Of a stretch of 29,601 nucleotides of DNA, positions 16,367-23,942 are shown piece after piece. Origin of the DNA: JBBQLG01 sp038327655 (GTDB lineage Bacteria > Bacteroidota > Bacteroidia > Cytophagales > Spirosomataceae). The notes beneath the pieces are model-generated. The model saw only the letters and a program-made list of their open reading frames with translations, was not told the DNA's origin and ran no database searches. Location of the stretch: contig JBBQLG010000073.1 of assembly GCA_038327655.1 (NCBI GenBank), forward strand, positions 1 to 29,601, given 5' to 3'. The translations under genes and the position numbers were made by a program. Every line of letters starts with the position of its first letter. The stretch's first letter is position 1.

Positions 16367-17407
16367 ATGCTGATTCAAACTAAAACAGCGAATCCACTCA
16401 CAGGCTGGCAAGTCGACCGGAAGGCTATTCAATACCTCGGCCACGACCTGCAACGCCCCGAGTGTATTCTGGCCGAACCCAACGGCACGATCTGGACCGC
16501 CGATGCGCGGGGCGGGGTGATGCAAATCCGGCCCGATGGTTCGCAGCAACTCATCAATCCAGTCACGAAAGTTACTGATTCGCTAACCGGTGAGCTTAAT
16601 TTTGACAAACGCTACGTGCAATCGGTTGGCTCGTTGCCGAACGGATTATGCTTTGATGAATCAGGCAACTTCATTATTGCCAACTGGGGTACGGATGCCA
16701 TCGAACGCATGACCCGAGATGGTAAATCAATTACCCTCTGCACCGAAATCGACGGGCAACCGCTCGGTAAAGCCAATTTCCCGTTGCGCGACTCCAAAGG
16801 GCGCATCTGGTTTACGGTCACCACCCAAACCCAACCCTGGACGACCCAACTGAACACCAAAGCGGCTGACGGGTACATTGCGGTGATGGATTCAACTGGT
16901 ATCCGCATTGTGGCCGATGGTTTCTGCGGCACCAACGAGATCCGGTTCGATACCCGCGAAGAATGGCTGTACGTCGTTGAAAGTACCGGCCACCATATCT
17001 CCCGGTTGCGGCTCCAGCCCGACGGCTCCCTCACCGACCGCGAAATCTATGGTCCATCGGATTTGGGCGGTTTCCCCGATGGGTTTGCCTTCGATGCCTA
17101 TGGTAATTTATGGATCACGCTGATTTTTACGGATGAACTCATTGCCCTCACCCCCGATGGCGAGGTTCTGACCCTGTTGGACGACAGTCAGCCCGATACC
17201 AAAAAACGGCTGCTCAACCAGTTTGCCACGGGTACGTTAACCCCGGAGGTTATGAGCGCTACCCACGGAACGATTGCCCCCTGGATGGCCAGCCTGACCT
17301 TCGGCGGACCGGACTTGCAAACCGTTTACCTCGGCAGTTTACGGGGCACTACGGTTCCGTATTTCCGCAGTCCGGTGGCGGGTCAGCAAATGATTCACTG
17401 GCGATGA
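16367..17407 (+). CDS. SMP-30/gluconolactonase/LRE family protein
   Basis: The 346-residue protein is a predicted six-bladed beta-propeller lactonase. The three metal ligands of the SMP-30 family appear as Glu32 (RPECILAEPNG), Asn190 (FCGTNEIRFD) and Asp238 (GGFPDGFAFD), with propeller repeats such as GLCFDESGNFIIAN and GFAFDAYGNLWIT. It has no signal peptide, so it should act in the cytoplasm, probably hydrolysing a lactone formed during the pathway. It starts 3 nt after the FAH gene, and its stop codon overlaps the ATG of the next SDR gene (ATGA), a sign of coupled translation. Confidence 0.9.
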   Translation: MLIQTKTANPLTGWQVDRKAIQYLGHDLQRPECILAEPNGTIWTADARGGVMQIRPDGSQQLINPVTKVTDSLTGELNFDKRYVQSVGSLPNGLCFDESGNFIIANWGTDAIERMTRDGKSITLCTEIDGQPLGKANFPLRDSKGRIWFTVTTQTQPWTTQLNTKAADGYIAVMDSTGIRIVADGFCGTNEIRFDTREEWLYVVESTGHHISRLRLQPDGSLTDREIYGPSDLGGFPDGFAFDAYGNLWITLIFTDELIALTPDGEVLTLLDDSQPDTKKRLLNQFATGTLTPEVMSATHGTIAPWMASLTFGGPDLQTVYLGSLRGTTVPYFRSPVAGQQMIHWR

Positions 17408-18174
17408 GCAACCTGTTCGACCTCACCGGCAAAGTAGCCCTGATTACGGGCAGCAACAGCGGCATGGGCCGGGCCAGTGCCGAAGCGATGGGACAGCACG
17501 GGGCCACGGTCATTGTATCAAGCAACGACGAAGCCGGATGCATGGCTACGGTTACTGAGTTTCATGGGCAGGGTATAACGGCGATGTCGATACCCTGCGA
17601 CGTATCGACGAAAGAAAGCATCGACTTGCTTTGCCAAACGGCGCTGGGAGAATTCGGCAAAATTGATGTGCTGGTTTCGTGCGTGGGGGTGGCCCCGACC
17701 GGCTCGTTTCTGGACATAACGGCTGCCGATTTTGAACAGACAATGGCCTTGAACCTGCAAAGCGCCATCTATCTGACCAAATTGCTGGTGCCGCAAATGC
17801 AGGAACGGCGCGATGGGGTACTGATTTATTTGGCCAGCATCGCGGGCGTTCGGGGCAACAAACACATTGGGCTGTATGGGCTGTCGAAGGCCGCGCTGAT
17901 TCAGTTGGCGCGTAATCTGGCGGTCGAGTATGGCCCCGATAACATCCGGGCCAACACCATTTCGCCGGGTATGATCGACACGCCGTTCTCGACATTGTTG
18001 CTGGAAAACAGCGCCTTTATGGAAAAACGGCTCGCGCTTACTCCGCTCCGGCGCGTGGGCCAACCGCACGAAATTGCCGGTGTCGCCGTGATGCTGGCGG
18101 CCAAAGCAGGGGCATTTATTACCGGACAAAACATTGTCGTGGATGGCGGTACGGTCATCGGCGATGGCAATTAA
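17404..18174 (+). CDS. SDR family oxidoreductase
   Basis: The 256-residue classical short-chain dehydrogenase has the NAD(P)-binding motif TGSNSGMG (15-22) and the catalytic Ser145, Tyr158 and Lys162 (YGLSK), with Asn117. The usual NNAG segment reads VSCVGV (91-96), an atypical replacement that is found in some active members. The end of the second beta strand (VIVSSND) shows no acidic residue directly at the NAD position, so cofactor choice is unclear. It overlaps the lactonase gene by 4 nt and lies 12 nt before the cyclase gene. It is expected to oxidise an alcohol or reduce a ketone intermediate. Confidence 0.9.
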   Translation: MSNLFDLTGKVALITGSNSGMGRASAEAMGQHGATVIVSSNDEAGCMATVTEFHGQGITAMSIPCDVSTKESIDLLCQTALGEFGKIDVLVSCVGVAPTGSFLDITAADFEQTMALNLQSAIYLTKLLVPQMQERRDGVLIYLASIAGVRGNKHIGLYGLSKAALIQLARNLAVEYGPDNIRANTISPGMIDTPFSTLLLENSAFMEKRLALTPLRRVGQPHEIAGVAVMLAAKAGAFITGQNIVVDGGTVIGDGN

Positions 18175-18186
18175 CGGCAAAACAGT

Positions 18187-18951
18187 ATGAAATTGATTGA
18201 TCTGTCGGTAACCATCTCACCCGCCATCAAAGAGCCGTTGCCGCTGACGATTGCCTACGAAAATCACAAAGAGGGCGCTAAAAACATGGGACCAAAACTG
18301 CTGGGTGGTTTGCAGGCCGACGACCTCTTTGTGGACGGGAATGCGCTGGCCGGTGAAGTAATCACGCTCACCGGTCATGCCGGTACGCACGTCGATGCGC
18401 CCTGGCACTACTTCCCGACAACGGCCGGTAAACCCGCCCGTACTATTGAACAGATGCCGCTGGACTGGTTCTACCACGATGGCGTTGTGCTCGATTTTAC
18501 CGACAAACCCGATGCGTACTGCTTTACCGTCGCCGATGTACAGGAGAAACTGGCCGACATCAATTACACCCTCAAGCCGTTCGATATTGTCCTGATCCGG
18601 TGCGACGCCGACAAGCGACTTCTTGACGATGACTACGTAAAGATTCACGTTGGGGCATCGGCCGAAGCCACGCACTGGCTCATTGATCAGGGCATCCGCG
18701 TCATGGGAACCGATGGCTGGGGCTGGGACCCACCGCTGCATACCCAAATTGCCGAGTACCACCGAAACCCGCGTGAAGGGGTTATCTGGGCCGCGCATTA
18801 TGTGGGGCGGGAGAAAGAATACTGCCAGATCGAGAAGCTGGCCAACCTCGATCAGTTACCGCCTTTTGGTTTCAAAATGACCTGTTTTCCCATAAAAATT
18901 GACGGTGGCAGCGCGGGGTGGACCCGTGCCGTTGCCTTTCTAAACGACTGA
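18187..18951 (+). CDS. Cyclase family protein (kynurenine formamidase-like metal hydrolase)
   Basis: The 254-residue protein carries the family signature HAGTHVDAPWH (64-74), whose His and Asp residues bind the catalytic metal in kynurenine formamidase and isatin hydrolase. It is followed by IEQMPLDWFYHDGVVLDF and an RVMGTDGWGWD block. The family hydrolyses amides, formamides or cyclic imides/lactones, as well as taking part in polyketide cyclisation. Neighbouring genes suggest a hydrolytic ring-opening or deacylation step. A nitrogen heterocycle as the pathway substrate would fit this enzyme but is not proven. Confidence 0.9.
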   Translation: MKLIDLSVTISPAIKEPLPLTIAYENHKEGAKNMGPKLLGGLQADDLFVDGNALAGEVITLTGHAGTHVDAPWHYFPTTAGKPARTIEQMPLDWFYHDGVVLDFTDKPDAYCFTVADVQEKLADINYTLKPFDIVLIRCDADKRLLDDDYVKIHVGASAEATHWLIDQGIRVMGTDGWGWDPPLHTQIAEYHRNPREGVIWAAHYVGREKEYCQIEKLANLDQLPPFGFKMTCFPIKIDGGSAGWTRAVAFLND

Positions 18952-18970
18952 CCACAAACCTACTATCATC

Positions 18971-20080
18971 ATGCAGAACGTAAAAAAAGTACTCGTCGTG
19001 GGCGGGGGTATCGCCGGTTTATCGCTCGCCATTGCCCTGCGGCAGCGGGGCATCGAAGCCGAAATTGTGGAAGTGAAAGAGCAGTGGACGGTCTACGGCG
19101 TGGGCATCATCATTCAGTCGAACGTGGTGCGGGCGTTTCATCAGCTCGGCGTACTCGACAAATTTCTGGATCAGGCCTACCCGTTCGAGGAAGTTACCGT
19201 AGCCACACCGAGGGGCGAAATCTCGCTGCCGAGCTACCGGCTGGCTGGACCCGAATACCCGCCCAACTGTGGCGTATCGCGCCCGGCACTCCATAAAGTC
19301 CTGACATCGAGCGCTATAGAAGCAGGGGCAACCGTTCGACTGGGCGTTACCATCGACCACTATACCGAAACCGACACAGCCGCCGAGGTAACGTTTACGG
19401 ATGGCACAACGGGCAGCTATGATGTCATTGTCGGCGCCGACGGGTCCTTCTCGAAAATGCGCGGGCTGATGTTCCCCAACATAAAAACGCATTTTACGGG
19501 GCAGGCCGTCTGGCGGTATAATTTCAAACGGCAGGTCGACCACCTCGCCAATTACATTAGCCCGACGGGCCTGGCTGCCGGTCTTTGCCCCCTCGCCGAG
19601 GATTTGATGTACATGTACGTCACCTCGCACGAGCCGACCAAACCCCGGATGAACGAAAACGAAATGGCCGAACAGATGCGGGCGCGGCTGGCGGGTTTCG
19701 ATGGTATTATTGGTGAACTGCGCGAACAGATCACCGACAATAAAGGGGTGGTGTACCGACCGATGGAAGTAGTGTTTGTGCCGGAGAAATGGTACAAAGG
19801 CCGGGCTATTCTGATTGGTGATGCGGCCCATACCACCACGCCCCACATGGGACAGGGGGCCGGTATTTCGGTCGAAGACGCGCTCGTGCTGGCGGAGGAG
19901 TTAGCCAAAGACGCACCGCTCGAAACCAAGTTTGCCAACTTCATGGATCGTCGGTACAACCGGTGTAAGATGGTCTGCGACAACTCCCAGCAGATTGGCG
20001 AGTGGGAAATGCAGGGCACGCAGGGCGACCGCAACACCATGATGAAAGAATCCCTGATGGCACTGGCACAGCCAATTTAA
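18971..20080 (+). CDS. FAD-dependent aromatic monooxygenase (group A hydroxylase-like)
   Basis: The 369-residue protein has the three fingerprints of class A flavoprotein hydroxylases: GGGIAG dinucleotide-binding turn (11-16), the DG-type motif VGADGSFSKMR (154-164), and the GD motif LIGDAAHTTTPHMGQGAG (281-298). It should hydroxylate a ring using NAD(P)H and O2, plausibly producing the catechol that the dioxygenase opens. It has no transmembrane helix. Salicylate, 3-hydroxybenzoate and 6-hydroxynicotinate hydroxylases belong to the same broad family; the substrate cannot be chosen from sequence alone. Confidence 0.92.
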   Translation: MQNVKKVLVVGGGIAGLSLAIALRQRGIEAEIVEVKEQWTVYGVGIIIQSNVVRAFHQLGVLDKFLDQAYPFEEVTVATPRGEISLPSYRLAGPEYPPNCGVSRPALHKVLTSSAIEAGATVRLGVTIDHYTETDTAAEVTFTDGTTGSYDVIVGADGSFSKMRGLMFPNIKTHFTGQAVWRYNFKRQVDHLANYISPTGLAAGLCPLAEDLMYMYVTSHEPTKPRMNENEMAEQMRARLAGFDGIIGELREQITDNKGVVYRPMEVVFVPEKWYKGRAILIGDAAHTTTPHMGQGAGISVEDALVLAEELAKDAPLETKFANFMDRRYNRCKMVCDNSQQIGEWEMQGTQGDRNTMMKESLMALAQPI

Positions 20081-20101
20081 GTGGCTATTCCATCATAAAC
20101 C

Positions 20102-20869
20102 ATGAGCAGATTCGAGCATAAAGTGTGCGTTGTAACCGGTGCAGGGTCGGGTATTGGCCGGGCCACAGCGCTGGCCTTTGCCAATGAAGGAGCCAGCGTT
20201 TTAGTAACCGACGTAAATACGGACGCGGGTGAAGCCGTTGTGAGCGAGATTACGGCAGTGGGTGGCAGGGCTATTTTCCTGGCTGTCAATATTGCCGATC
20301 AGCAGCAGGTCGAGAGTATGGTAACGCTGGCCATTGAGCGGTTCGGTCGGCTGGACTGCGCCGTGAACTGCGCGGGCGTGACGGGTGGTATATCGGCCCC
20401 GACCCACGAATACCCCGATGCCTCGTGGGCGCAAAACCTCTCCGTGAACCTCACCGGCACCTGGTACTGCATGAAAGCCGAGCTGCGGCAAATGCTCGAA
20501 CAGGGCAGCGGCACCATCGTCAATGTGGCCTCGGCGGCTGGTTTGAAAGGGCATCCGAATAATATTGGTTATTGCGCTACCAAACACGCTATTGTCGGGA
20601 TGACTAAAACGGCGGCTCTCGAATACGCCACGAAAAACATTCGCGTAAACGCCCTGTGCCCGTCGGCCATCGAGACGCCGATGATTATGGACGGGCGATT
20701 GAATCTGCGCAACAATCCCGAACTTAGAGCCAAATTCACCAGCGACCAGGCCATGAAACGCATGGGCCGACCCGACGAAGTGGCCGACGTTGCCCTGTGG
20801 CTCTGCTCCGACCAGTCGACGTTCATTACCGGCCACGCGATGGCGGTTGATGGGGGAATGTTCGCCTAA
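20102..20869 (+). CDS. SDR family oxidoreductase, second in the operon
   Basis: This 255-residue classical SDR has TGAGSGIG (12-19), NCAG (89-92), and catalytic Ser144, Tyr157 and Lys161 (YCATK). The acidic residue in VLVTDVN (Asp37) at the end of the second strand favours NAD over NADP. The C-terminus ends AVDGGMFA as in the glucose-1-dehydrogenase/FabG-like subgroup. It lies 21 nt after the monooxygenase and 15 nt before the CoA-transferase subunit. It is distinct in sequence from the SDR at 17404, so the pathway probably has two separate redox steps. Confidence 0.92.
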   Translation: MSRFEHKVCVVTGAGSGIGRATALAFANEGASVLVTDVNTDAGEAVVSEITAVGGRAIFLAVNIADQQQVESMVTLAIERFGRLDCAVNCAGVTGGISAPTHEYPDASWAQNLSVNLTGTWYCMKAELRQMLEQGSGTIVNVASAAGLKGHPNNIGYCATKHAIVGMTKTAALEYATKNIRVNALCPSAIETPMIMDGRLNLRNNPELRAKFTSDQAMKRMGRPDEVADVALWLCSDQSTFITGHAMAVDGGMFA

Positions 20870-20884
20870 ACTTCTCTACGAAGC

Positions 20885-21589
20885 ATGATTAATAAAGTGA
20901 TTTCCGGTGCCGATGCCGCCGTGGCCGACATTCCCGATGGGGCGGTGTTGATGCTCGGCGGCTTCGGTTTGTGCGGTATCCCCGAAAACTGCATCGCGGC
21001 CCTGCTCCGAACGGGCGTAAAAAACCTGACCTGCATCTCCAACAATGCCGGTGTCGATGATTTCGGTATTGGGCTGATGCTCAAGACGCGGCAGGTTAAA
21101 AAGATGATTTCCTCCTACGTGGGTGAAAACGCCGAATTCGAGCGTCAACTGCTGTCCGGCGAACTCGACGTAGACCTGATTCCGCAGGGAACGCTGGCGG
21201 AGCGCATTCGGGCGGGTGGGGCCGGTATTCCGGCCTTTTTCACCCCGGCGGGCGTGGGCACCGAAGTCGCCGAGGGTAAGGAAGTGCGGGAATACGACGG
21301 CAAACTGTACCTGCTCGAGAGCTGGCTCCGGGCCGATTTTGCCATTGTCAAAGCCTGGAAGGGCGACACGGCGGGCAATCTGATTTTCAACGGTACGGCC
21401 CGGAACTTCAACCCGATGATGGCCACGGCGGGTAAAATCACCATCGCCGAAGTCGAAGAACTGGTGCCTGCAGGCGAGTTGGACCCCAATCAGATTCATA
21501 CGCCAGGCATCTTCGTGAACCGCATTTTCCAGGGTACTCACTACGAAAAACGCATCGAGCAACGGACCATATCAGTTGGTAGGGAGTAG
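20885..21589 (+). CDS. scoA: 3-oxoacid CoA-transferase subunit A (SCOT-like)
   Basis: The 234-residue protein shows the CoA-transferase family I alpha-subunit features: GGFGLCGIPE (25-34), ISNNAGVDDFGIG, and the block SSYVGENAEFERQLLSGELDV with DLIPQGTLAERIRAGG and IPAFFTPAGVGT, typical of succinyl-CoA:3-ketoacid transferases. With subunit B it moves CoA from succinyl-CoA to a 3-oxo acid such as acetoacetate or 3-oxoadipate, the usual last step of aromatic catabolism. The last few codons and stop (after QRTISVG) lie within the left arm of an inverted repeat, so the C-terminus appears to have been reshaped by it. Confidence 0.93.
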   Translation: MINKVISGADAAVADIPDGAVLMLGGFGLCGIPENCIAALLRTGVKNLTCISNNAGVDDFGIGLMLKTRQVKKMISSYVGENAEFERQLLSGELDVDLIPQGTLAERIRAGGAGIPAFFTPAGVGTEVAEGKEVREYDGKLYLLESWLRADFAIVKAWKGDTAGNLIFNGTARNFNPMMATAGKITIAEVEELVPAGELDPNQIHTPGIFVNRIFQGTHYEKRIEQRTISVGRE

Positions 21590-21642
21590 AGGTTAGTAGT
21601 CAGTATCCTCTACTGCCTGTTAACTACTAACTACTACTCCCT
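21581..21642. repeat. Imperfect inverted repeat between CoA-transferase subunit genes
   Basis: The 22-nt arms 21581-21602 and 21621-21642 pair with 3 mismatches. They are built from the word TAGTAGT/AGTTAGTAG (read as ACTACTAAC in the right arm). The left arm covers the stop codon of scoA. This 67-nt gap is the widest in the core catabolic operon. The element resembles in design, but not in word, those at 4561, 27506 and 29527. Confidence 0.75.
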
Positions 21643-21656
21643 GATCACTACCCACT

Positions 21657-22313
21657 ATGTTAGACAAACACCAAATCGCCCGACGCATCGCCCGCGAACT
21701 CCGCGACGGGTACTACGTCAACCTCGGCATTGGCATTCCCACGCTGGTCGCCAATTACATTCCCGCCGGTATTAACGTGGTGCTGCAATCCGAAAACGGT
21801 CTGCTTGGCATCGGCCCGTTCCCGACGGAAGAGGCCGTTGATGCTGATCTGATTAACGCCGGGAAACAAACCGTAACAATGCTGGCCGGTTCGTCGCTGT
21901 TCAGTTCGGCAGAGAGTTTCGCCATGATTCGCGGGGGGCACGTCGACCTCACGATTCTGGGGGCAATGGAAGTTTCGGAGAACGGAGACATCGCCAACTG
22001 GAAAATCCCCGGTAAAATGGTAAAAGGCATGGGTGGCGCGATGGACCTGGTGGCTTCGGCCGAAAACATCATCGTGGCCATGCAGCACGTCAACAAAGCC
22101 GGTCAGTCGAAACTGCTCAAAACCTGTTCGTTACCGCTGACGGGTTTACGATGCGTCAAAAAAATCGTAACCGAACTGGCCGTGCTCGACATCCTGCCCG
22201 AAGGGGGCTTCAGGTTGCTCGAAACCGCGCCGGGTGTATCGGTGGATGAAGTCAGAAACGCAACCGAGGGCCGTTTAGTCGTGGAGGGCGACGTGCCGGA
22301 GATGGTTTTTTAA
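21657..22313 (+). CDS. scoB: 3-oxoacid CoA-transferase subunit B (SCOT-like)
   Basis: The 218-residue beta subunit begins with an RIARELRDGYYVNLGIGIPT block and carries the catalytic glutamate motif SENGLLGIG (Glu46), which forms the glutamyl-CoA thioester in this family. A GGHVDLTILGAMEVSENGDIANW block and a KGMGGAMDLV block follow. It pairs with scoA upstream. The two subunits are normally encoded back to back; here an inverted repeat separates them. It is the last gene of the catabolic run. Confidence 0.95.
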   Translation: MLDKHQIARRIARELRDGYYVNLGIGIPTLVANYIPAGINVVLQSENGLLGIGPFPTEEAVDADLINAGKQTVTMLAGSSLFSSAESFAMIRGGHVDLTILGAMEVSENGDIANWKIPGKMVKGMGGAMDLVASAENIIVAMQHVNKAGQSKLLKTCSLPLTGLRCVKKIVTELAVLDILPEGGFRLLETAPGVSVDEVRNATEGRLVVEGDVPEMVF

Positions 22314-22345
22314 GGAGAACTGGCAAAAAACAGTACTTTCAGGAT

Positions 22346-22585
22346 ATGGAATACATCGCTGACCGAATAACGCTCGACCCGGATTTGTGTAACGGAAAGC
22401 CTACTATCAGGGGGAAGCGCATCACCGTGCAAACGATTCTGGAGTTTTTAGGTGCGGGAGAGAGTACCGAAGAGATTCTTCATCAATATCCGTCCCTTGA
22501 GCCGGAAGACATTTCGGCCTGCCTACGGTTTGCGGCTCAATTGATGAACCGGCACTACGTCATTCGTCCGCTTCAGGCCGCCTGA
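22346..22585 (+). CDS. DUF433 domain protein, antitoxin-like
   Basis: The 79-residue protein matches the DUF433 pattern: ITLDPDLCNGKPTIRGKRITVQTILEFLGAGESTEEILHQYPSLEPEDISACLRFA. This is a small winged/helix-turn-helix-like fold often found upstream of DUF5615 PIN-like proteins and regarded as the antitoxin of a type II-like pair. It is intact and full length. It lies 32 nt after scoB and 1 nt before the broken DUF5615 gene, so it may be co-transcribed with the catabolic operon or have its own weak promoter; I see no clear promoter. Confidence 0.88.
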   Translation: MEYIADRITLDPDLCNGKPTIRGKRITVQTILEFLGAGESTEEILHQYPSLEPEDISACLRFAAQLMNRHYVIRPLQAA

Positions 22586-22586
22586 T

Positions 22587-22936
22587 ATGCCTGCTTATCT
22601 GATCGACGCTAACCTGCCATACTATTTTTCATTCTGGCGCACCGACGAATACGTTCATCGGAAGGATATTGACGACGAGTGGTCCGACAGGCAGGTATGG
22701 TCGTATGCCAAAGAGAACAACCCAACGATCATCACAAAGGATACCGATTTTTCAAACCGTACTTTATTGAAAGAGCCGCCCCACGCGTGATTCTGATTCG
22801 TTTCGGCAACCTGAAAATGCGGCCATTCTATGAGCGGATCAGTACCTGCTGACAGACCGTTTGCGAGTTGAGTGCCGGGAGCAAATTGGTTACGGTCTAC
22901 CTCACCGGATCGAAGCAATTGAATGAATATGACTAA
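22587..22936 (+). pseudogene. DUF5615 PIN-like toxin gene, frameshifted and with internal stop
   Basis: The intact frame gives only 67 residues (to TGA at 22788), starting with the PIN-like YLIDANLP motif and including IITKDTDFSNR. Family members run to about 115 residues. In the next frame the sequence resumes exactly where expected: PRVILIRFGNLKMRPFYER, the usual VVLLRLGN-type strand. The shift fits loss of one C in the run at 22779-22782. Further on the restored frame meets TGA at 22850-22852, then continues QTVCELSAGSKLVTVYLTGS to TAA at 22934. With both lesions repaired the protein would be about 117 residues, as expected. The catalytic end is therefore missing and the toxin is probably inactive. 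Confidence 0.85.
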
Positions 22937-22938
22937 CA

Positions 22939-22988
22939 AAAACGCATCCCCGTGGTCCGAACGCGGCCAAACCACGGAGATGCGTTTT
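22939..22988. terminator. Bidirectional terminator hairpin between convergent genes
   Basis: An 18-bp stem (22939-22956 with 22971-22988; one G-T mismatch that is a wobble in RNA) encloses a 14-nt loop. The arms begin AAAACGC and end GCGTTTT, so each strand has a short U run at the 3' side. It lies between the DUF433/DUF5615 genes (plus) and the SDR gene ending at 23004 (minus), and suits both. Confidence 0.8.
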
Positions 22989-23003
22989 ATACTTCAATTC
23001 GTA

Positions 23004-23813
23004 TCAGCCAAAAAACGCGGTGTTTATTCCCTGCCGGAACGCTTCATCGCCCACCTGTAGCCGCTGCGCATACATCCCTTTGGCATCTTCGCCCGCTACG
23101 TACCGCAATTGCGTTTTCCCATCCGTAGCGGCTTCGTACACCACATCCGCAATCTGCTCCGCTGTCGATCCGTTCGATTGCCGGTCGGGGTCCATGAACC
23201 GGGCGAATACTTTGTTGACCAGATCCGTGTACGCTTCGTGTTGCGTCAGCACTAAGGAACGGCTGGCGAAGTCGGTACTGATACCGCCCGGCGATACAGT
23301 TTTGATGCCTATCCCGAATTTTCCGAGTTCAAACGCCATGCTTTCGCTCCAGCCTTCCAGTGCCCATTTTGTCGCGTGATACACCGAGTTAAACGGGAAC
23401 GCCACCAGACCGCCAATCGACGTAGTGGCGATGAACAGTCCTGCCCCCTTCTCCCGGAAGTAGGGAATAAACGCCTGCGTTACCCGAATGACACCCAGCA
23501 TGTTGGTGTTGATTTCCTGCACGACCTGCTCGTCGGTCGTGCCCTCCAGCGGACCGGCCAGACCATAACCGGCATTGTTAAAGACGACATCTACCCCGCC
23601 CGATTCGATAACTTCCTTCGCGGTGGCCTGTATCTGCTCCAGATTCGTGACATCCAAGGGCATCACCCGAATGCGCTCATTCTGACTTAGTTCGGTGCCC
23701 TGTTCGGGTTTGCGCATGGTGGCAATTACGTTCCAGCCGTTGCCGGCGAACAGCAAGGCGGTGGCTTTACCTAAGCCGGTAGACGAACCGGTGATGAAAA
23801 TGGTTTGGGACAT
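23004..23813 (-). CDS. SDR family oxidoreductase, stand-alone
   Basis: The 269-residue protein is a classical SDR with TGSSTGLG (8-15), NNAG (79-82), and catalytic Ser132, Tyr145 and Lys149 (YHATK). The residues after strand 2 (TMRKPE) include Arg34 and favour NADP. It belongs to the large SDR group often annotated as oxidoreductase of unknown substrate and commonly regulated by small local repressors. It is a single-gene unit: convergent with the toxin-antitoxin genes, separated from the amidohydrolase upstream by 129 bp, and preceded by a 35-bp palindrome that begins 9 nt upstream of its ATG. Confidence 0.9.
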   Translation of the reverse strand: MSQTIFITGSSTGLGKATALLFAGNGWNVIATMRKPEQGTELSQNERIRVMPLDVTNLEQIQATAKEVIESGGVDVVFNNAGYGLAGPLEGTTDEQVVQEINTNMLGVIRVTQAFIPYFREKGAGLFIATTSIGGLVAFPFNSVYHATKWALEGWSESMAFELGKFGIGIKTVSPGGISTDFASRSLVLTQHEAYTDLVNKVFARFMDPDRQSNGSTAEQIADVVYEAATDGKTQLRYVAGEDAKGMYAQRLQVGDEAFRQGINTAFFG

Positions 23814-23821
23814 GGTCGGGC

Positions 23822-23856
23822 ATTGAGTTGGTTAGTAAATTACCAACCAACTCAAT
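23822..23856. promoter_or_regulatory. 35-bp near-perfect palindrome ahead of the SDR gene, operator-like
   Basis: The arms 23822-23838 and 23840-23856 match at 16 of 17 positions around a single central A. The core reads TTGGTTAGTAAATTACC. It contains nested copies of TTGGT/ACCAA. A central single base and long arms fit a dimeric repressor site (TetR or HxlR type) better than a terminator. It ends 9 nt from the start codon, so a bound protein or an mRNA hairpin would affect expression. The rest of the gap to 23942 holds only a T-rich stretch around 23882-23890. Confidence 0.6.
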
Positions 23857-23942
23857 TTAACTTCAGCATTCCAGACCGGAATTTTATTTTTTCAGCAATC
23901 CGATGCGTCCGCCAACCAGCGACCTGAACGGGTACTTTAAGC

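Noticed and set aside
17404..18174. SDR considered inactive because NNAG reads SCVG
   Set aside because: Ser145, Tyr158 and Lys162 and the cofactor loop are intact, and this segment varies among active SDRs.
22939..22988. Hairpin considered as a CRISPR or transposon end
   Set aside because: There is only one copy, with arms and U runs fitting a bidirectional terminator between convergent genes; no repeats or transposase are nearby.
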